From contig CAUJNA010001587.1 in NCBI GenBank assembly GCA_963377175.1, positions 1-64,000 on the forward strand: DNA of 64,000 nt. The letters are read 5' to 3'. The position numbers were made by a program, and so were the translations under genes. Within the stretch, counting starts at the first letter, position 1; each line of letters begins with the position of its first letter. Below, one piece after another: positions 53,301 to 63,830 of this stretch. The DNA comes from Effrenium voratum. Taxonomy: Eukaryota > Sar > Dinophyceae > Suessiales > Symbiodiniaceae. The notes under the pieces are model-generated. The model saw only the letters and a list, made by a program, of their open reading frames with translations. It did not search any database and had not been told where the DNA came from.

Positions 53301-53960
53301 TGCATTGGAAATCCTAAAGTGAAAGGTAAAAGAAAAGAAGAGAAAGAAGGCAATAAAAGCCACCAATGGCATGCCAGGGTCTTATCCCAGTCTTCTCTAG
53401 GATCCAAATGAAGGGATATTACATGGTGAGACGAAGGTACGTCCTAAAGGTATAATTGGGAGATATTACGTGAAGAAAGAAGATCACCTATAGATCCGGC
53501 CCTTTCTGTGCCGTGTATCATCTATTCCTTTTCCTTTCATTTTTATTATTTACTTTTATCTCATCCTTCTTCACCGTTGGATCAGGAACTTGAATGGATG
53601 TAAAAGGAACGAGATAAATAGAAAGGGAAGGTACGAAGGTAAGAAGACAAACAAACAAGTGAAAGACCAAGAGGTGAAGCCTCCATTCTACATCTCTTTC
53701 CATCTCTAATTCTCTGGGTTCTTGTCTTTTTATTTCTGGTGTAATTCATTTGTGGTTTGTTGAGGTTAGAGAAGTTAATAGCTACATTCTATCTCTTCGT
53801 CTCGTGGTTACTCTTCCCTGTCGTACCCACTCATCTCTAGGACACGGAAGGCTCTCACAGATTCCTAACCCTTACCAAATGCTTTATCTCTTACACCATT
53901 CTTCTTCCTTACAGTCTTCTCTGTAATTGACGGAGGACGTGTCACCAAGAAGTTGACCAT
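38373..53960 (-). repeat. Right arm of the large palindrome (15,588 bases)
   Basis: Reverse complement of 22711-38363 with scattered substitutions and indels. Examples near the centre: 38554, 38731, 38965 and 39012 do not pair with their partners 38182, 38005, 37771 and 37724. It is non-coding as far as can be seen. Confidence 0.93.
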
Positions 53961-54162
53961 TATCCTTTTCTACGTCCTCTGGTTCCCTTTGGTCCCATCT
54001 GTTCATCCTGTAACCCATCCTCTATCACCTACGTTATGCCGCCTTCATGGCTAGCCTTATCCATCCTTCCAACTCTTTACATTCTATTTTCTAAGGAATG
54101 AGGCTAGCCGAGAGACGGCCTAATATCTGTTCCTTTCCTCGTCTTTCATCCTCGTCTCTTCA

Positions 54163-54262
54163 CACACTCTCTCTCCTCCATCCCCTACCTGTAACTCCTG
54201 GCTGTGGAATTACCTAGTGACAAAGAAGCCAGGACAGGGAGTTACAGGGAATGGAGAGTGTG
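54163..54262 (+). repeat. Triple nested hairpin
   Basis: CACACTCT (54163-54170) pairs with AGAGTGTG (54255-54262), CCTGTAACTCC (54188-54198) with GGAGTTACAGG (54238-54248), and TGGCT (54199-54203) with AGCCA (54227-54231). Confidence 0.88.
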
Positions 54263-57200
54263 TGTCCCTCATCCCTCATCCAATCTCCGACCGTCGATCG
54301 GGGGGGAGAGAGAATAGAGAGGCCTCTCCTCGCTTCTCTCGGACACCTCACGGTCAAGGAAGGGGATGCGAGGAGAGAATGGACGAGGTAAATAGACTTC
54401 TTTTATCTGGATCTTCTATCTCCTTCACCGGTTAAACCGTGTGTCATACCTTTTACCTACCATCCGGTCCGTCTTGGATGATGGATTCGCAACGAAACCA
54501 AACAATAAAAGAGAAAGGGACCGGAGAGAGAGTGTGTATGTGGATGGCTCCGAAAGGAGAGAGGAGAGAGGGAAGAATGACCGTTCCATCCCATCAACTC
54601 CATTCCTTTCTCTCATGTCGTTATTCCTTCCATGGCATCGCCTCCTACATGCTGCGGCTGGTCCAAGAACCGAGTGAACGGACACGAGGGAAAGGGAAGT
54701 CTCTTTTATCTCTCTATCACTTACATTCCAGCCGCTGAGGCGAGCCATGCATTCATTGTCTTTTCCTTCATCCGGGCTCTTCCACAATATATTTCCTGTA
54801 CCTTCGGTGATCCACAAAGATAAAGAAGAAAAGAGCCCGGAAAGGAAGGTATGGAAGAGAGAAATGGGAAAAGCCGTCCTTTATCTCTTTCCTTTTGCTT
54901 CTCTAGAATGCATTTCACGGCTTTTCACCTACCTTTTTCCTCATCCTTTCGTACCTTCTCTTTTCCATGTTAATTCCTGTAACTACAATGTGAGGTACGA
55001 AAGGAATGGAATGCTTCTAGAGGTTAACCTCGCTTCTCTCGTACCCTCATCTCTCACTCTAGGACCTTCCAGTCCGTCTATTGGTCACTCACTTCTTTCT
55101 CCCTCACATCTCCAGGAATTAACCTGACAAGAGATGGCGGAGGGAGTGACAGACAAGTGAGTGACATTGTGACCCAACGGAGAAGAGATGAGCCGGTGGG
55201 AAGTCCTCGTTCTCTCTCGTTCTTAACCACCGACGGAGGAGGATGGGTTGGTGACCGCAGAGAAGCTCATCTTTCACTATCTCACATTCCTTACGTGATA
55301 TCCCATGGTCACCAACACACAGGAGATAGAATGTAGAGAGAGGTCCATCCTCGCCCTTTGGCTGCGGGAAGATGTAAGCTCGTGGATTTCACTCACCAAC
55401 AAAGTGACTCCGGACTGTGTCTCTCACGCTCTTCCTGTTCACCCTTCGTTCACGAGCTATAGAGCGGAGTCACGTGTGAACAATAAATAGAAAGGAAGGG
55501 AATGGATATCAGAGATTAACTCCCGGCTCTTCACCCGTTCATCGCCTTCGGTCGCAATAACAAAGGAAAAGGGAATTACACTTCATTCAAGGCTTTCCAG
55601 GAGCTACAATTGGCTGGTAAAGAGATGAAAGTAAAGGAATCTGGAAAGCCATGAAAGGAAAGGTAGGGTATGGACCAGATAGGGAAATCCATCCTCATGT
55701 AGCATCCCTTCACTTGGGAATCTATTATTTCCTTTTCATTCGTGGGTAGTTAATCTCTGAGATTAGAGGGTTTGGAAAGAAGTAGAGAATGAAGACAGCT
55801 TTTATCATCGCTTTTCCACTTTCTAGAGCCACAGGCTTCCACCACCATCGGTTGAGGCTATCTCTGTCTCTTAATTTCCAGTTTCTTTTATTATTGTTCT
55901 TCTTCTTTTTCTATTTATTTTATGGTTTCTTTATCTTCGTTCTCTGGATTCAGCATTTGGGAGTTATCTTCTCTAAGTGAGTGAATAGGATGAATGAAAC
56001 GATAGGAAAGTAAATAGCTGACTCATGTATCTTCCCATTCACTATCTTCTCATTCCTTAGAATTCACGTGACTTAGGGACAGGATCCCGTCACTTTGTCT
56101 ATAGAATGCTACATTAGGAAAGGGATAAGGTCCTACAGTAGAAGATAGAAGTTCCTGGCCTTTCATTTCTTGGATTAGTGGCCAGCATTTCTATTTTATT
56201 CTCGCATCTTCCCCCTCCTTCGTTCGGGAGTTATATGGGGAAGAGCACACACCTGTCCCAGGGAATAGACATGAGGAAACGAATGGCGTGAATCACAGAT
56301 AGAATGCTATCTTATTTCCTTTTCTTTTCTATATTTGGTTTTATTATCTTAGATTTCTATTTTACCTTACCTTTTACCTCCTCAAATAACCTCAATTAAA
56401 GGGTTTTAGAAAAGGATGAGATCCTAAGGTAAAAAGAAGATGAAAAAGATAGAGGTAAAAGGTAAAAAGGAAAAGAGAAAGAAGAAATATGCCATCTTCA
56501 TCCTTCCATCGCCCGCCAGGCTCTTCCAGTCTTCTCTTTCCACTTCACTCCAGCCTGCGGTCAAACCCTAGGACATAACCTACAAACCTAACACTCACTA
56601 ACTACATGAAAGAGAGGAATAGCAATGAAAGACTGTGATGGAAGTAAAAGGAAAAGACACAAGGGAAACGAACCAACGGGTGAGGTGGACGTGTGGAGTG
56701 ACAGTTCTTCATTCAACATTTCTATTCCCTCCATCACTTCATCTCTCATTTCCTTCGTTCTTACGTGTCTACAGACTGTCCCACAATGTAATGCCTCTGA
56801 CCTGAGGACGAGAACCGGAGGGGTGAGTTGGAAGTCTATTTCTCGCTCGTTATCTCGCTTCCAGCTGGTTATCTTCCTCCCTTTCACAGCCCCTGGGCTT
56901 CCAAGCACCAGATGAGGGCTGAGGTGTAGAGTCTATATCCTGTATCTTGGACACGAAGTGAGTGACAAGGAAGATATCAGATCCTTTTCATTCCCATCTT
57001 TCCTTGCCCTTCCCACATGCTAACTCCCTTGACCAGCCGGTGAACGAAAGAGGCTGAGGGAGGCATGTGGATGGAAGGGAGGAAAAGGAACGAAGAAAGA
57101 TGGGTCGCTTCACCGTGAGTTCGCTCTCATGTAGGACCTGTTCACCTTGTCTCTCGATTTCCATGTGATGAAGAGATAAAGACATGAGAGACAAGGCATG

Positions 57201-59070
57201 GAGAGGTAGTGAGTTGAGAGAAGACAGATCCTCCTTCCTGGCCTTGAGGCCGCGGGAGCGACAGGAAGGGTTAGGTGGTGAACCGAGAAGACGGTGTAAG
57301 GAAGATCCAGAAATCCATTTCCTATCTCTTTATCACTTCCTACCTGCCTTCATGACATGCCTTTCTCTACCTTCTACCTCTGACTCATGAAGGCACCAAC
57401 AAAGCAAATAATGGGAAAGGAAAGCCTATTTCTTCCTTCTCACCTCTCGGTCTTCACCTCTTGGTTCGGGAAGTGGATTCGCAAAGACAAAGAAGTAAAT
57501 GAGATTAGATGGAATGGTAAAAGCATTGAGGAAGAGGAATTCATGCTTACAATCCAAGATTTCATGGTCAACAGTAAATAGGAGATAAAAGGGTTTGAGG
57601 GAGTGGAACAGATGTGGAACGAAGGAGTGGGAAATAGGGATGAAAAGGAAAAGATCCTACATTTTGAGGATTTAATATTTGGTTTTCTTTTTACTTGCTT
57701 TTCGTTTATATCTTCCTTTATCTGTTTCCTCATCAATTCATACCTCTATCCTGGATTGCTTGGTTAGTGTTAGGACGTGAGTTAACCCACAAAGAGAAAG
57801 GTGGGTACGAACGGATGGGGAATTCCATCATTGACGGTTATCTGTTTTCTATTTACATTCATTTCCCACATTTATAATTCTCTTTAATATTTATTGCTTT
57901 TATAGAAAGGTTAATTGTCAAGGAAGGAATTCCAAGAATAAAAGATTAGGAAAAGATATAGAAGTAACGGCCAATGGAAGGCCTGGTAAGATAGTGAGTT
58001 CTGTTCCTCTCCTCGCTTGTGTTGGAAGTCTTTCATTCCCAGTTCTTACCTATGGATCAGGCACTTGGCAAAGGAATGGAAAGAAGTGACTCACCAAGCG
58101 AGGAGGAGTACATGAGGGTGAGGTACGACAGAATGGAGAAGGAAACAGGAGATACATTCCATCTCTTACTCTTTGCTTACCTTCTCTCTTTCCTGTATCT
58201 TGGCCTTGCTTTCACCGTTGGAACGGATAGGCACTCACTTTAGGAGTTAATTCGCTATCATATTACCTTCATCTGTGGCATAGCCTCTCCATCACACACC
58301 TGACTAACTCTTGGAAATCATGTACCTAGGATAGTGATAAAGCGTCTGGAGACAAGGTTGAGAGACGGAATGAATTAGAGGAGTGAGAGAGGCAACGAAC
58401 GGTCTGGATTCATCTTGGAAACTCATTCACTGGAGATCCAGATAAGATAAGATGTGAAAAGGAATGATAGAATTCTAAGAAAGACAAATATAATGCAAAC
58501 AAATAATTCTAGAATGTAACCAAACAAAAGAAAACCAACAAACAAGAGAATTAGAATCCAGATAAAGATATAGAAATAGAATGAAGGTAACCACCGACAG
58601 GTAGGAAGAGCTCTCACTCATCTATTTCTCTCACTTACATCCCATTCCTTTATTATCCTAAAGTTGACTCACAAAGAGATAGGAAATACACAAGACCTAA
58701 CCATAGGAAAAGAGGTGATAAAAGATACCATGCTCTTCAGCCTCTGGGCTGTGTCAGGACATTCCCAACATGACATCCACCTGCCCTCATCTGTCTCTAT
58801 CCTTTACCTCGTCTACAGGCGGGAGGATCTACACGGTTTGCAGGTGGCCCCATATCTTACCAACGAAGGCGGGAGAACAAAGATGGCTTTATGAGGCCCT
58901 CAAATAGATTGCCTTCATTGGAAGGTCCAGCCACAATGTGAAGATATAGATGAGATTAATAGCTGTGACAAGTGATTTCCAGAGGGAGAGATAGAGGTGC
59001 TTACAGACGAAGAGAAGAAAGAAAACAATAAATAAAAGAAAAAAACAATAATAAAAATAAATAATGAAAG

Positions 59071-59132
59071 TTGATAGCGGACGGAGTCAAGCCTTTCTCT
59101 CCCTCAATTCTATCGTTTATCCCCGCTATCAA
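59071..59132 (+). repeat. Hairpin upstream of cox1
   Basis: Ten-base perfect stem TTGATAGCGG (59071-59080) with CCGCTATCAA (59123-59132) around a 42-base loop. It is the last GC-containing stem-loop before cox1. Confidence 0.85.
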
Positions 59133-59160
59133 ATATAACCGCCAGGAAGGGTCTTGAACA

Positions 59161-59371
59161 TACCCAAAAACAAGAATCCAAATAAATAATAATTAAATAG
59201 AAAAATAAAAGAAAAAGAAAATAAAAAATAAAAGAAAAAGAAAATAAAAAATAAAAGAAATACACTTTATAATCATTACGACAGAGAATTAAAAAAGGAA
59301 AGAAAATAAATGAAAATAAATAGAAAAGAGAAAGATATGACCGCAGGCTGGGACAGACGAGAGCCAAATAA
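59161..59371 (+). other. A-rich leader region upstream of cox1
   Basis: About 200 bases dominated by A with G and T, separating the last GC-containing hairpin (59071-59132) from the open cox1 frame. It contains a short tandem repeat at 59205-59260. No promoter motif can be recognised; none is well defined for dinoflagellate mitochondria. Confidence 0.6.
59205..59260 (+). repeat. 23-base A-rich tandem repeat, 2.4 copies
   Basis: Unit 1 is 59205-59227, unit 2 is 59228-59250, and a partial third unit is 59251-59260. The two full units are identical. It lies about 110 bases upstream of the cox1 reading frame. Slippage is the likely origin. Confidence 0.85.
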
Positions 59372-60967
59372 AAGATTTATCATCAACCACTTTATCTTTC
59401 CAGGTCATATTATTTTACTATATTATTTCATTCACTAGTTAAAAATTGTAATCATAAAGGCTTAGGAATCTATTATTTATTATCTGGATTCATCTTTGGA
59501 ATCTCCGGTACATTAATATCAGTCCTTATAAGAATAGAATTATATTCATCAGGAAATAGGATTATATCTCCAGAAAACCAGAACTTCTATAATATAAGCA
59601 TTACATTGCATGGCTTTCTTATGATCTTCTTTTTAGTAATGCCTGGCTTGTTTGGAGGATTTGGAAATTATTTTGTACCTATCTTTCAAGGATCTCCAGA
59701 AGTGGTATATCCTAGAGTCAATAATTTTTCTATCATAATTCTTTTACTTTCATATCTTTTCCTAATCCTTTCTTTAATCTCAGAATTTGGAGGTGGTACA
59801 GGATGGACATTATATCCACCATTATCCACTTCTTTTATGACTTTATCACCTTCAAGTACAGGAAATCTTATATTAGGATTATTAATCTCTGGTATATCTT
59901 CATGTCTTACATCTCTTAACTTTTGGACAACAATTCTAAATCTGAGATCTTATTATCTTATATTAAAGACTATCCCATTATTTCCTTTCTCTTTCTTGAT
60001 TACAGCTTTCATGCTTTTATTAACATTACCTATCTTATCTGGTACACTTCTTTTAATGTTGGGTGATCTTCATTCTAATACACTTTTCTTTGATCCAATA
60101 TTTGGAGGAGATCCTATATTCTATCAACATTTATTTTGGTTTTTTGGACATCCAGAAGTTTACATCTTAATAATTCCTGCATTTGGGATCATTTCCATAA
60201 TAATTTCTGGGATTTTACAGTTAATAATCTTTGCTAAGCAATCAATGATCTTTGCCATGTCATCTATTTCTCTTCTTGGAAGTCTTGTTTGGGGACATCA
60301 TATGTATACTGTAGGTTTAGAAAGTGATACAAGAGCTTATTTTACAGGAGTTACAATCTTAATATCTTTACCAACTGGTACAAAAATCTTTAATTGGCTT
60401 TTTACATATCTCTCCAATCCATCTTTATTACACCTTAGAATTACTTCTGTCTTCTTCTTTCTTCTCTTTTTATTAATGTTTACTATAGGTGGGTCAACAG
60501 GAATAATTCTAGGAAATGCTGCAGTGGATCTAGGATTACATGATACATATTATGTTGTAGCACATTTTCATTTTGTTCTTTCTTTAGGAGCTATAATTGC
60601 TATCTTCTCTGGAATAATCTTCAATGGAGAAAAGATTGTTGGTACTAAGAATTTATTACTTTCATCCTCATGTACACTCTCTCTTTATCATTGTAATTTA
60701 ATATTTATTGCTATTCTTCTTACCTTTTCCCCAATGCATTTCTTAGGATTTAATGTTATGCCAAGAAGAATCCCATCCTTTCCAGATTCTTTTCATTCCT
60801 GGAATTACCTGTCATCTATTGGATCAGGAATAACTTTCCTATCTTTTTCTTTTCTTTATGTTTATTTGCTTATCTTATATTGTTTGTGTCTTTCCTTTTT
60901 CATCTTTTATTATTCTTTTTCTTTTATTTATTTCTTTTGCTTTTTTATTATTTATTGTAAACTTTAG
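59372..60967 (+). CDS. cox1: Cytochrome c oxidase subunit I, dinoflagellate-type, no canonical start
   Basis: Catalytic subunit of respiratory complex IV in the mitochondrial inner membrane; reduces O2 and pumps protons. Counting from the first codon after the in-frame TAA at 59369-59371 (531 codons), the heme a ligand His is residue 80 (LHGFLMIFF), the CuB site is WFFGHPEVY with His260/Tyr264 and Glu262, the CuB histidine pair is His309-His310 (VWGHHMYT), the K-channel Lys is 338 (PTGTK), and the heme a3/a ligands are His398 and His400 (VVAHFHFVLS). The alveolate signatures EFGGGTGWTLYPPLSTS and GFNVMPRRIP are present. The upstream stretch (HKGLGIYYLLSGFIFGISG, from about 59453) matches the usual first helix, so the gene begins before the TTG at 59606, which stands where the family often has Met. 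No ATG lies upstream in frame; dinoflagellate cox1 is known to lack one. Clear homology fades at about 60850; from there to the TAG at 60965 the frame runs through T-rich low-complexity DNA, so the true 3' end is probably earlier. The gene is visibly more AT-rich than its surroundings. mRNA editing is expected in the group but cannot be seen here. Confidence 0.95.
   Translation, partial: KIYHQPLYLSRSYYFTILFHSLVKNCNHKGLGIYYLLSGFIFGISGTLISVLIRIELYSSGNRIISPENQNFYNISITLHGFLMIFFLVMPGLFGGFGNYFVPIFQGSPEVVYPRVNNFSIIILLLSYLFLILSLISEFGGGTGWTLYPPLSTSFMTLSPSSTGNLILGLLISGISSCLTSLNFWTTILNLRSYYLILKTIPLFPFSFLITAFMLLLTLPILSGTLLLMLGDLHSNTLFFDPIFGGDPIFYQHLFWFFGHPEVYILIIPAFGIISIIISGILQLIIFAKQSMIFAMSSISLLGSLVWGHHMYTVGLESDTRAYFTGVTILISLPTGTKIFNWLFTYLSNPSLLHLRITSVFFFLLFLLMFTIGGSTGIILGNAAVDLGLHDTYYVVAHFHFVLSLGAIIAIFSGIIFNGEKIVGTKNLLLSSSCTLSLYHCNLIFIAILLTFSPMHFLGFNVMPRRIPSFPDSFHSWNYLSSIGSGITFLSFSFLYVYLLILYCLCLSFFIFYYSFSFIYFFCFFIIYCKL
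60853..60959 (+). other. T-rich spacer between cox1 and the cox3 fragment
   Basis: This stretch is almost only T with scattered C, A and G, and resembles the T-rich intergenic islands seen elsewhere, for example at 38270-38360. It keeps the cox1 frame open up to the TAG at 60965, giving a hydrophobic Phe/Tyr/Leu/Ser-rich tail that does not match the COX1 family. I read it as spacer or untranslated sequence. Confidence 0.6.
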
Positions 60968-61061
60968 AATCTTGGAAATTCATATATTTTATAATCTACA
61001 ACTTTATTATTGGCATTTTATAGAAATCTTATGGTTATTTATCTTTCTAGTCTTTTATCTC
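60960..61061 (+). CDS. cox3: cox3 C-terminal fragment (last transmembrane helix, cox3H7-like)
   Basis: Encodes the C-terminal end of cytochrome c oxidase subunit III: after FRILEIHIFYN comes LQLYYWHFIEILWLF and then IFLVFYL. The YWHF-x(3)-WLF pattern is the conserved terminal helix of COX3, where most species have YWHFVDVVWLF. Helices 1-6 are absent from the sequence just upstream. The fragment starts roughly 100 bases after the end of clear cox1 homology, in a different frame (frame of 60966), so it is not a cox1 fusion protein. In Karlodinium and several other dinoflagellates cox3 is split at this helix and joined by RNA trans-splicing, which makes a functional cox3H7 unit plausible. A non-functional duplicate fragment is the alternative, since partial gene copies are common in these genomes. 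The exact 5' limit is uncertain, and the frame continues past 61061 without a nearby stop; in this group a stop may be supplied by polyadenylation. Confidence 0.82.
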
Positions 61062-61236
61062 TCTTTCATTCCCTTCTCTCTCATTTGCTCTCTTCCTTCG
61101 TCCCTCAGGTTCTCGCTTCGTCAGTCATCTCTCTTCCACAGTGGATAGGATACAGAGCCAACGGCGGTGAGTGGAGGAACAGGTGGAAGAGATAGAGGGA
61201 GAAGGGACACTTCGTTCTTATCATATCCTTTCCCTT

Positions 61237-61318
61237 CTTTGCTTTATTGTCGGGCATTTCTTTTATCATTTTATTTCTGAGGTACGAAGGGAAGATAATA
61301 ACGCCCGACAAAGCAAAG
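61237..61318 (+). repeat. Hairpin downstream of the cox3 fragment
   Basis: CTTTGCTT...TGTCGGGC (61237-61255, with a 3-base bulge) pairs with GCCCGACAAAGCAAAG (61303-61318). It lies about 175 bases after the cox3 fragment. A role in transcript 3' end formation is possible but unproven. Confidence 0.85.
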
Positions 61319-63546
61319 AGATAATGGGAAAGGAAAGGACGAGAGACGGAGTTAGGCCAGTGGCTGACCATGAATGAAGCAATGAATGAAAGGGAACGGC
61401 CTAACGTATCTTCCTTCCTGAGCTGGGTTCTTATGTTTGCAGATTGTTGATCCCAGCTCCCACAAAGACAAAGAACAGAGGAAAAGAGAATGTGGCAGAA
61501 GGAATGAGATGGCCGGCGGCATGTTGGTAAGCCTTAATTCACGGGCTCTACCTCTCGCACGTGAAGGATCCAGAAGTCGAGGGCAGTGAAAGAGAGAGAA
61601 TAGTGCCTGCAGACGAAGGCTGGTCCAATGTACACCTTCATGCCCTCGCTTTCTTCTGGTTAATTCCTGTCACCCACTGTCCCAGTCTTCTCTAGGTCAT
61701 GTCTATAGTCAGTCAATATTATGAATGATGGACAGTGGAAAGAGTGACAGGGAAATAGATGGGAGAAGCCTGACCCTTTATCTATCTCTTCATCTCATCT
61801 CCATTCGATTCAAGGGTTTGCAGGCTTCTCAAGACACAGAATGAGAGGGAAAAAGGACTTGTATCTTCACCCAACCCTCGCTCTTCTATCTCCCCCGCCT
61901 TCACGGCTGGTCCGACAGGAGCGAGAAGGCAAGGGGGAAGATACCATGGAAAAGAGAAGGGAAAGCTCTGGTCATCGCTTTCATTCATCTCTACACTTCC
62001 CATCCTCAGCTCTCTTCACTCGCTGTTTGGATGGGTTGGATGGAGTGTCCTTGCCATTGCCTTCTCTTTTCCCATTACTTCTATTCCTCTCATCGCTTCC
62101 TCCTATCTCCGAAGCGAGAGGAATGTAATGGAAAGAGAAGAGCAAGGACAGATAACGAACGAAGTGACTCCGCTCCGCTCTTCTCCCTCCTCTGTCGTCT
62201 GTTAGTTCCTTCATACCCACTCCTCACTGACGTGGAACGGATAGAGTGGGGAAGGAACCAGAGGGAGAAGAGGAGACAGCATATGGGGAAGCTCTTGCCT
62301 CGCTTCCTTTCCAATCCTAGGTCAGGCATCACGGTTAGAGAGATGAGTCTTGACAGAGTGAAAAGGCCTGACCAAGGGAAAGGAACGGAAAGGTGTCCAA
62401 GAGATTCATTATCTTCCTTTCCTTACCATTCCCTGTCTCTCTACTCCTCCTTCACGCCTTCGTGTCAACCTCCGGCCGCGAGCGGAGAGAGAGGGTAAGG
62501 AGGAAGGCACGTATGAAGGGAACAGGTGACCGCTCCTTCGTCACTCACATGCCATGCCTTTTCCTTTCATGTTCCTTTTACCTCACAGAGAAGCACTTCT
62601 GGGAAGCATGAATGCATGGCATGGAGAGGTACGACCTAAAGACAGAGATAAAAGGATAGAAATATTGGGTCTTTCTTCTCTCACATACACTTCCTCATCC
62701 TAAAGTCGAGGGTTCTCATAAAGTCAACAAATAATAATAAAAAAGAAAGAAACCAAAAGATAAAGAGAAAAGAGAATGCTATTCCTCTCTCTCGATCCCT
62801 CGCTCGTTTCATTCACTAGCTAATACCATTCCTTCCAAGTTCCTTAAATGCTTTTTCCACTGTTGAATTCTCTTGGATCACAGATTGCTTTCTTTCCTGG
62901 TATTTTGGATGAGGAATAACGACGTAAGAAATAAACAAATAATAAAGAAAAGAGAGAAGGGAAGATAGAAAAGGTGACCAAAGAGACGAAGAAATGAGGA
63001 ACGGGAAGGCTTCCTTCGGTCACCCAACACTTCTATCTCCATCAATTCCCGTCTCTCGATCTTTGCAAAGGAGAAGAACGTAAACCGAGCTAACAGAGAG
63101 ACGGGAGGTGCTTCCTTCATATCTTTCCCTTTCTCTTTACACCTTACCTTTTCTACATTGTAAATGAGTGAGTGAAGAGCACGGAGGGTGATGAGAGAAC
63201 GGTTAGAAGCATTTCCTTTCTATTCATTCCATCTTTTACACCATCCCGCGGCCGGGTTCATTCTTTCCCATTGACAGGCCTCTCTATAGCCTGTTCTTTC
63301 CTTCTTCATCATTGCCTACATCCTGGACAGAGGGAAGGATGAGAGCGTGATGAAGGGAACAGATAGGGACGGGAGGCCATTGGCAGATAAAGGGATTCTG
63401 ATGAAGCCAATAGATAGACCTCCCGTGCCTTCGTCCTTTCCCTGCTGCATTTGGGAGAAGATGGTAAAGAGAAAGAAAGAGAAAGATGCTAACTCCCAAT
63501 GCATGGAAAGGGAAGAATGAGGAAGTAGATGATAGGATGAGATGAT

Positions 63547-63596
63547 GGACCTGTCATCTCTTGTTCTTTTCTTTGTCTTTCACTTTGGACAGGTCC
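63547..63596 (+). repeat. Hairpin
   Basis: GGACCTGTC (63547-63555) pairs with GACAGGTCC (63588-63596); the loop is T-rich. GATGATGG just outside pairs with CCATCATC at about 63600. Confidence 0.88.
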
Positions 63597-63773
63597 TTAC
63601 CATCATCTCTCTTCCCTTATCCTCTTCCTCACCGTCTAACCACCTTATCTCCTCCCACACGATCCAAGAGAGTGAGAGGAGATGGTGAGACGGTAAGAGG
63701 AAGATATGATAGCGTTCCCTCCCATCGTTAGTCAGTCCTTCCTATCTCTTGGTCAGTCTCTTCTCTTTACCTT

Positions 63774-63830
63774 CCTGTTCACCCTCCATTAAGCCATGTA
63801 ATTACTAACAGAGGAAAGAGGGTGAACAGG
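63774..63830 (+). repeat. Hairpin
   Basis: CCTGTTCACCCTC (63774-63786) pairs with GAGGGTGAACAGG (63818-63830), a perfect 13-bp stem. Confidence 0.9.

Larger units (their letters stand above)
22711..53960. repeat. 31-kb imperfect palindrome (inverted duplication)
   Basis: Sequence from 22711 rightward is matched by the reverse complement of sequence from 53960 leftward, all the way to the centre at 38368. Paired coordinates add up to 76671 at the outer ends, about 76678 near 28 kb, 76686 at 29.4 kb, 76715 at 30.8 kb, 76728 at 35 kb and 76736 at the centre, so the arms are collinear with small indels. Pairing stops sharply outside 22711/53960. No gene is recognised inside. Substitutions run at roughly 1% by eye in the inner 650 bases. 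It could be a native inverted duplication or the junction of two chromosome forms; an assembly fold-back cannot be fully excluded. Confidence 0.95.
53961..59160. other. Non-coding hairpin DNA between the palindrome and cox1
   Basis: Unique (non-palindromic) sequence made of stem-loops, with AT-rich islands at 55860-55960, 56290-56490, 57660-57920 and 58480-58600. Reading frames up to about 130 codons (54425-54817 minus, 54747-55127 plus) overlap each other on both strands and carry no motif; I regard them as by-products. Confidence 0.7.

Noticed and set aside
22711..53960. Palindrome as a pure single-read fold-back artefact
   Set aside because: Not fully excluded, but the arms carry many isolated substitutions, clustered loop changes and a 29-base insertion, and each arm joins a different unique flank. 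A fold-back artefact would normally give arms identical apart from random read errors.
54987..55002. GGTACGAAAGGAA, similar to the sarcin-ricin loop
   Set aside because: It is the 3' arm of a hairpin whose other arm is CCTTTCGTACC at about 54945, so the similarity comes from the stem and not from rRNA.
62031..62498. Longest non-cox1 reading frame (155 codons, plus strand)
   Set aside because: Low-complexity Ser/Arg/Leu-rich product, overlapped by open frames on the other strand, no motif, and it crosses hairpin DNA. Lack of stops follows from the pyrimidine/purine tracts.
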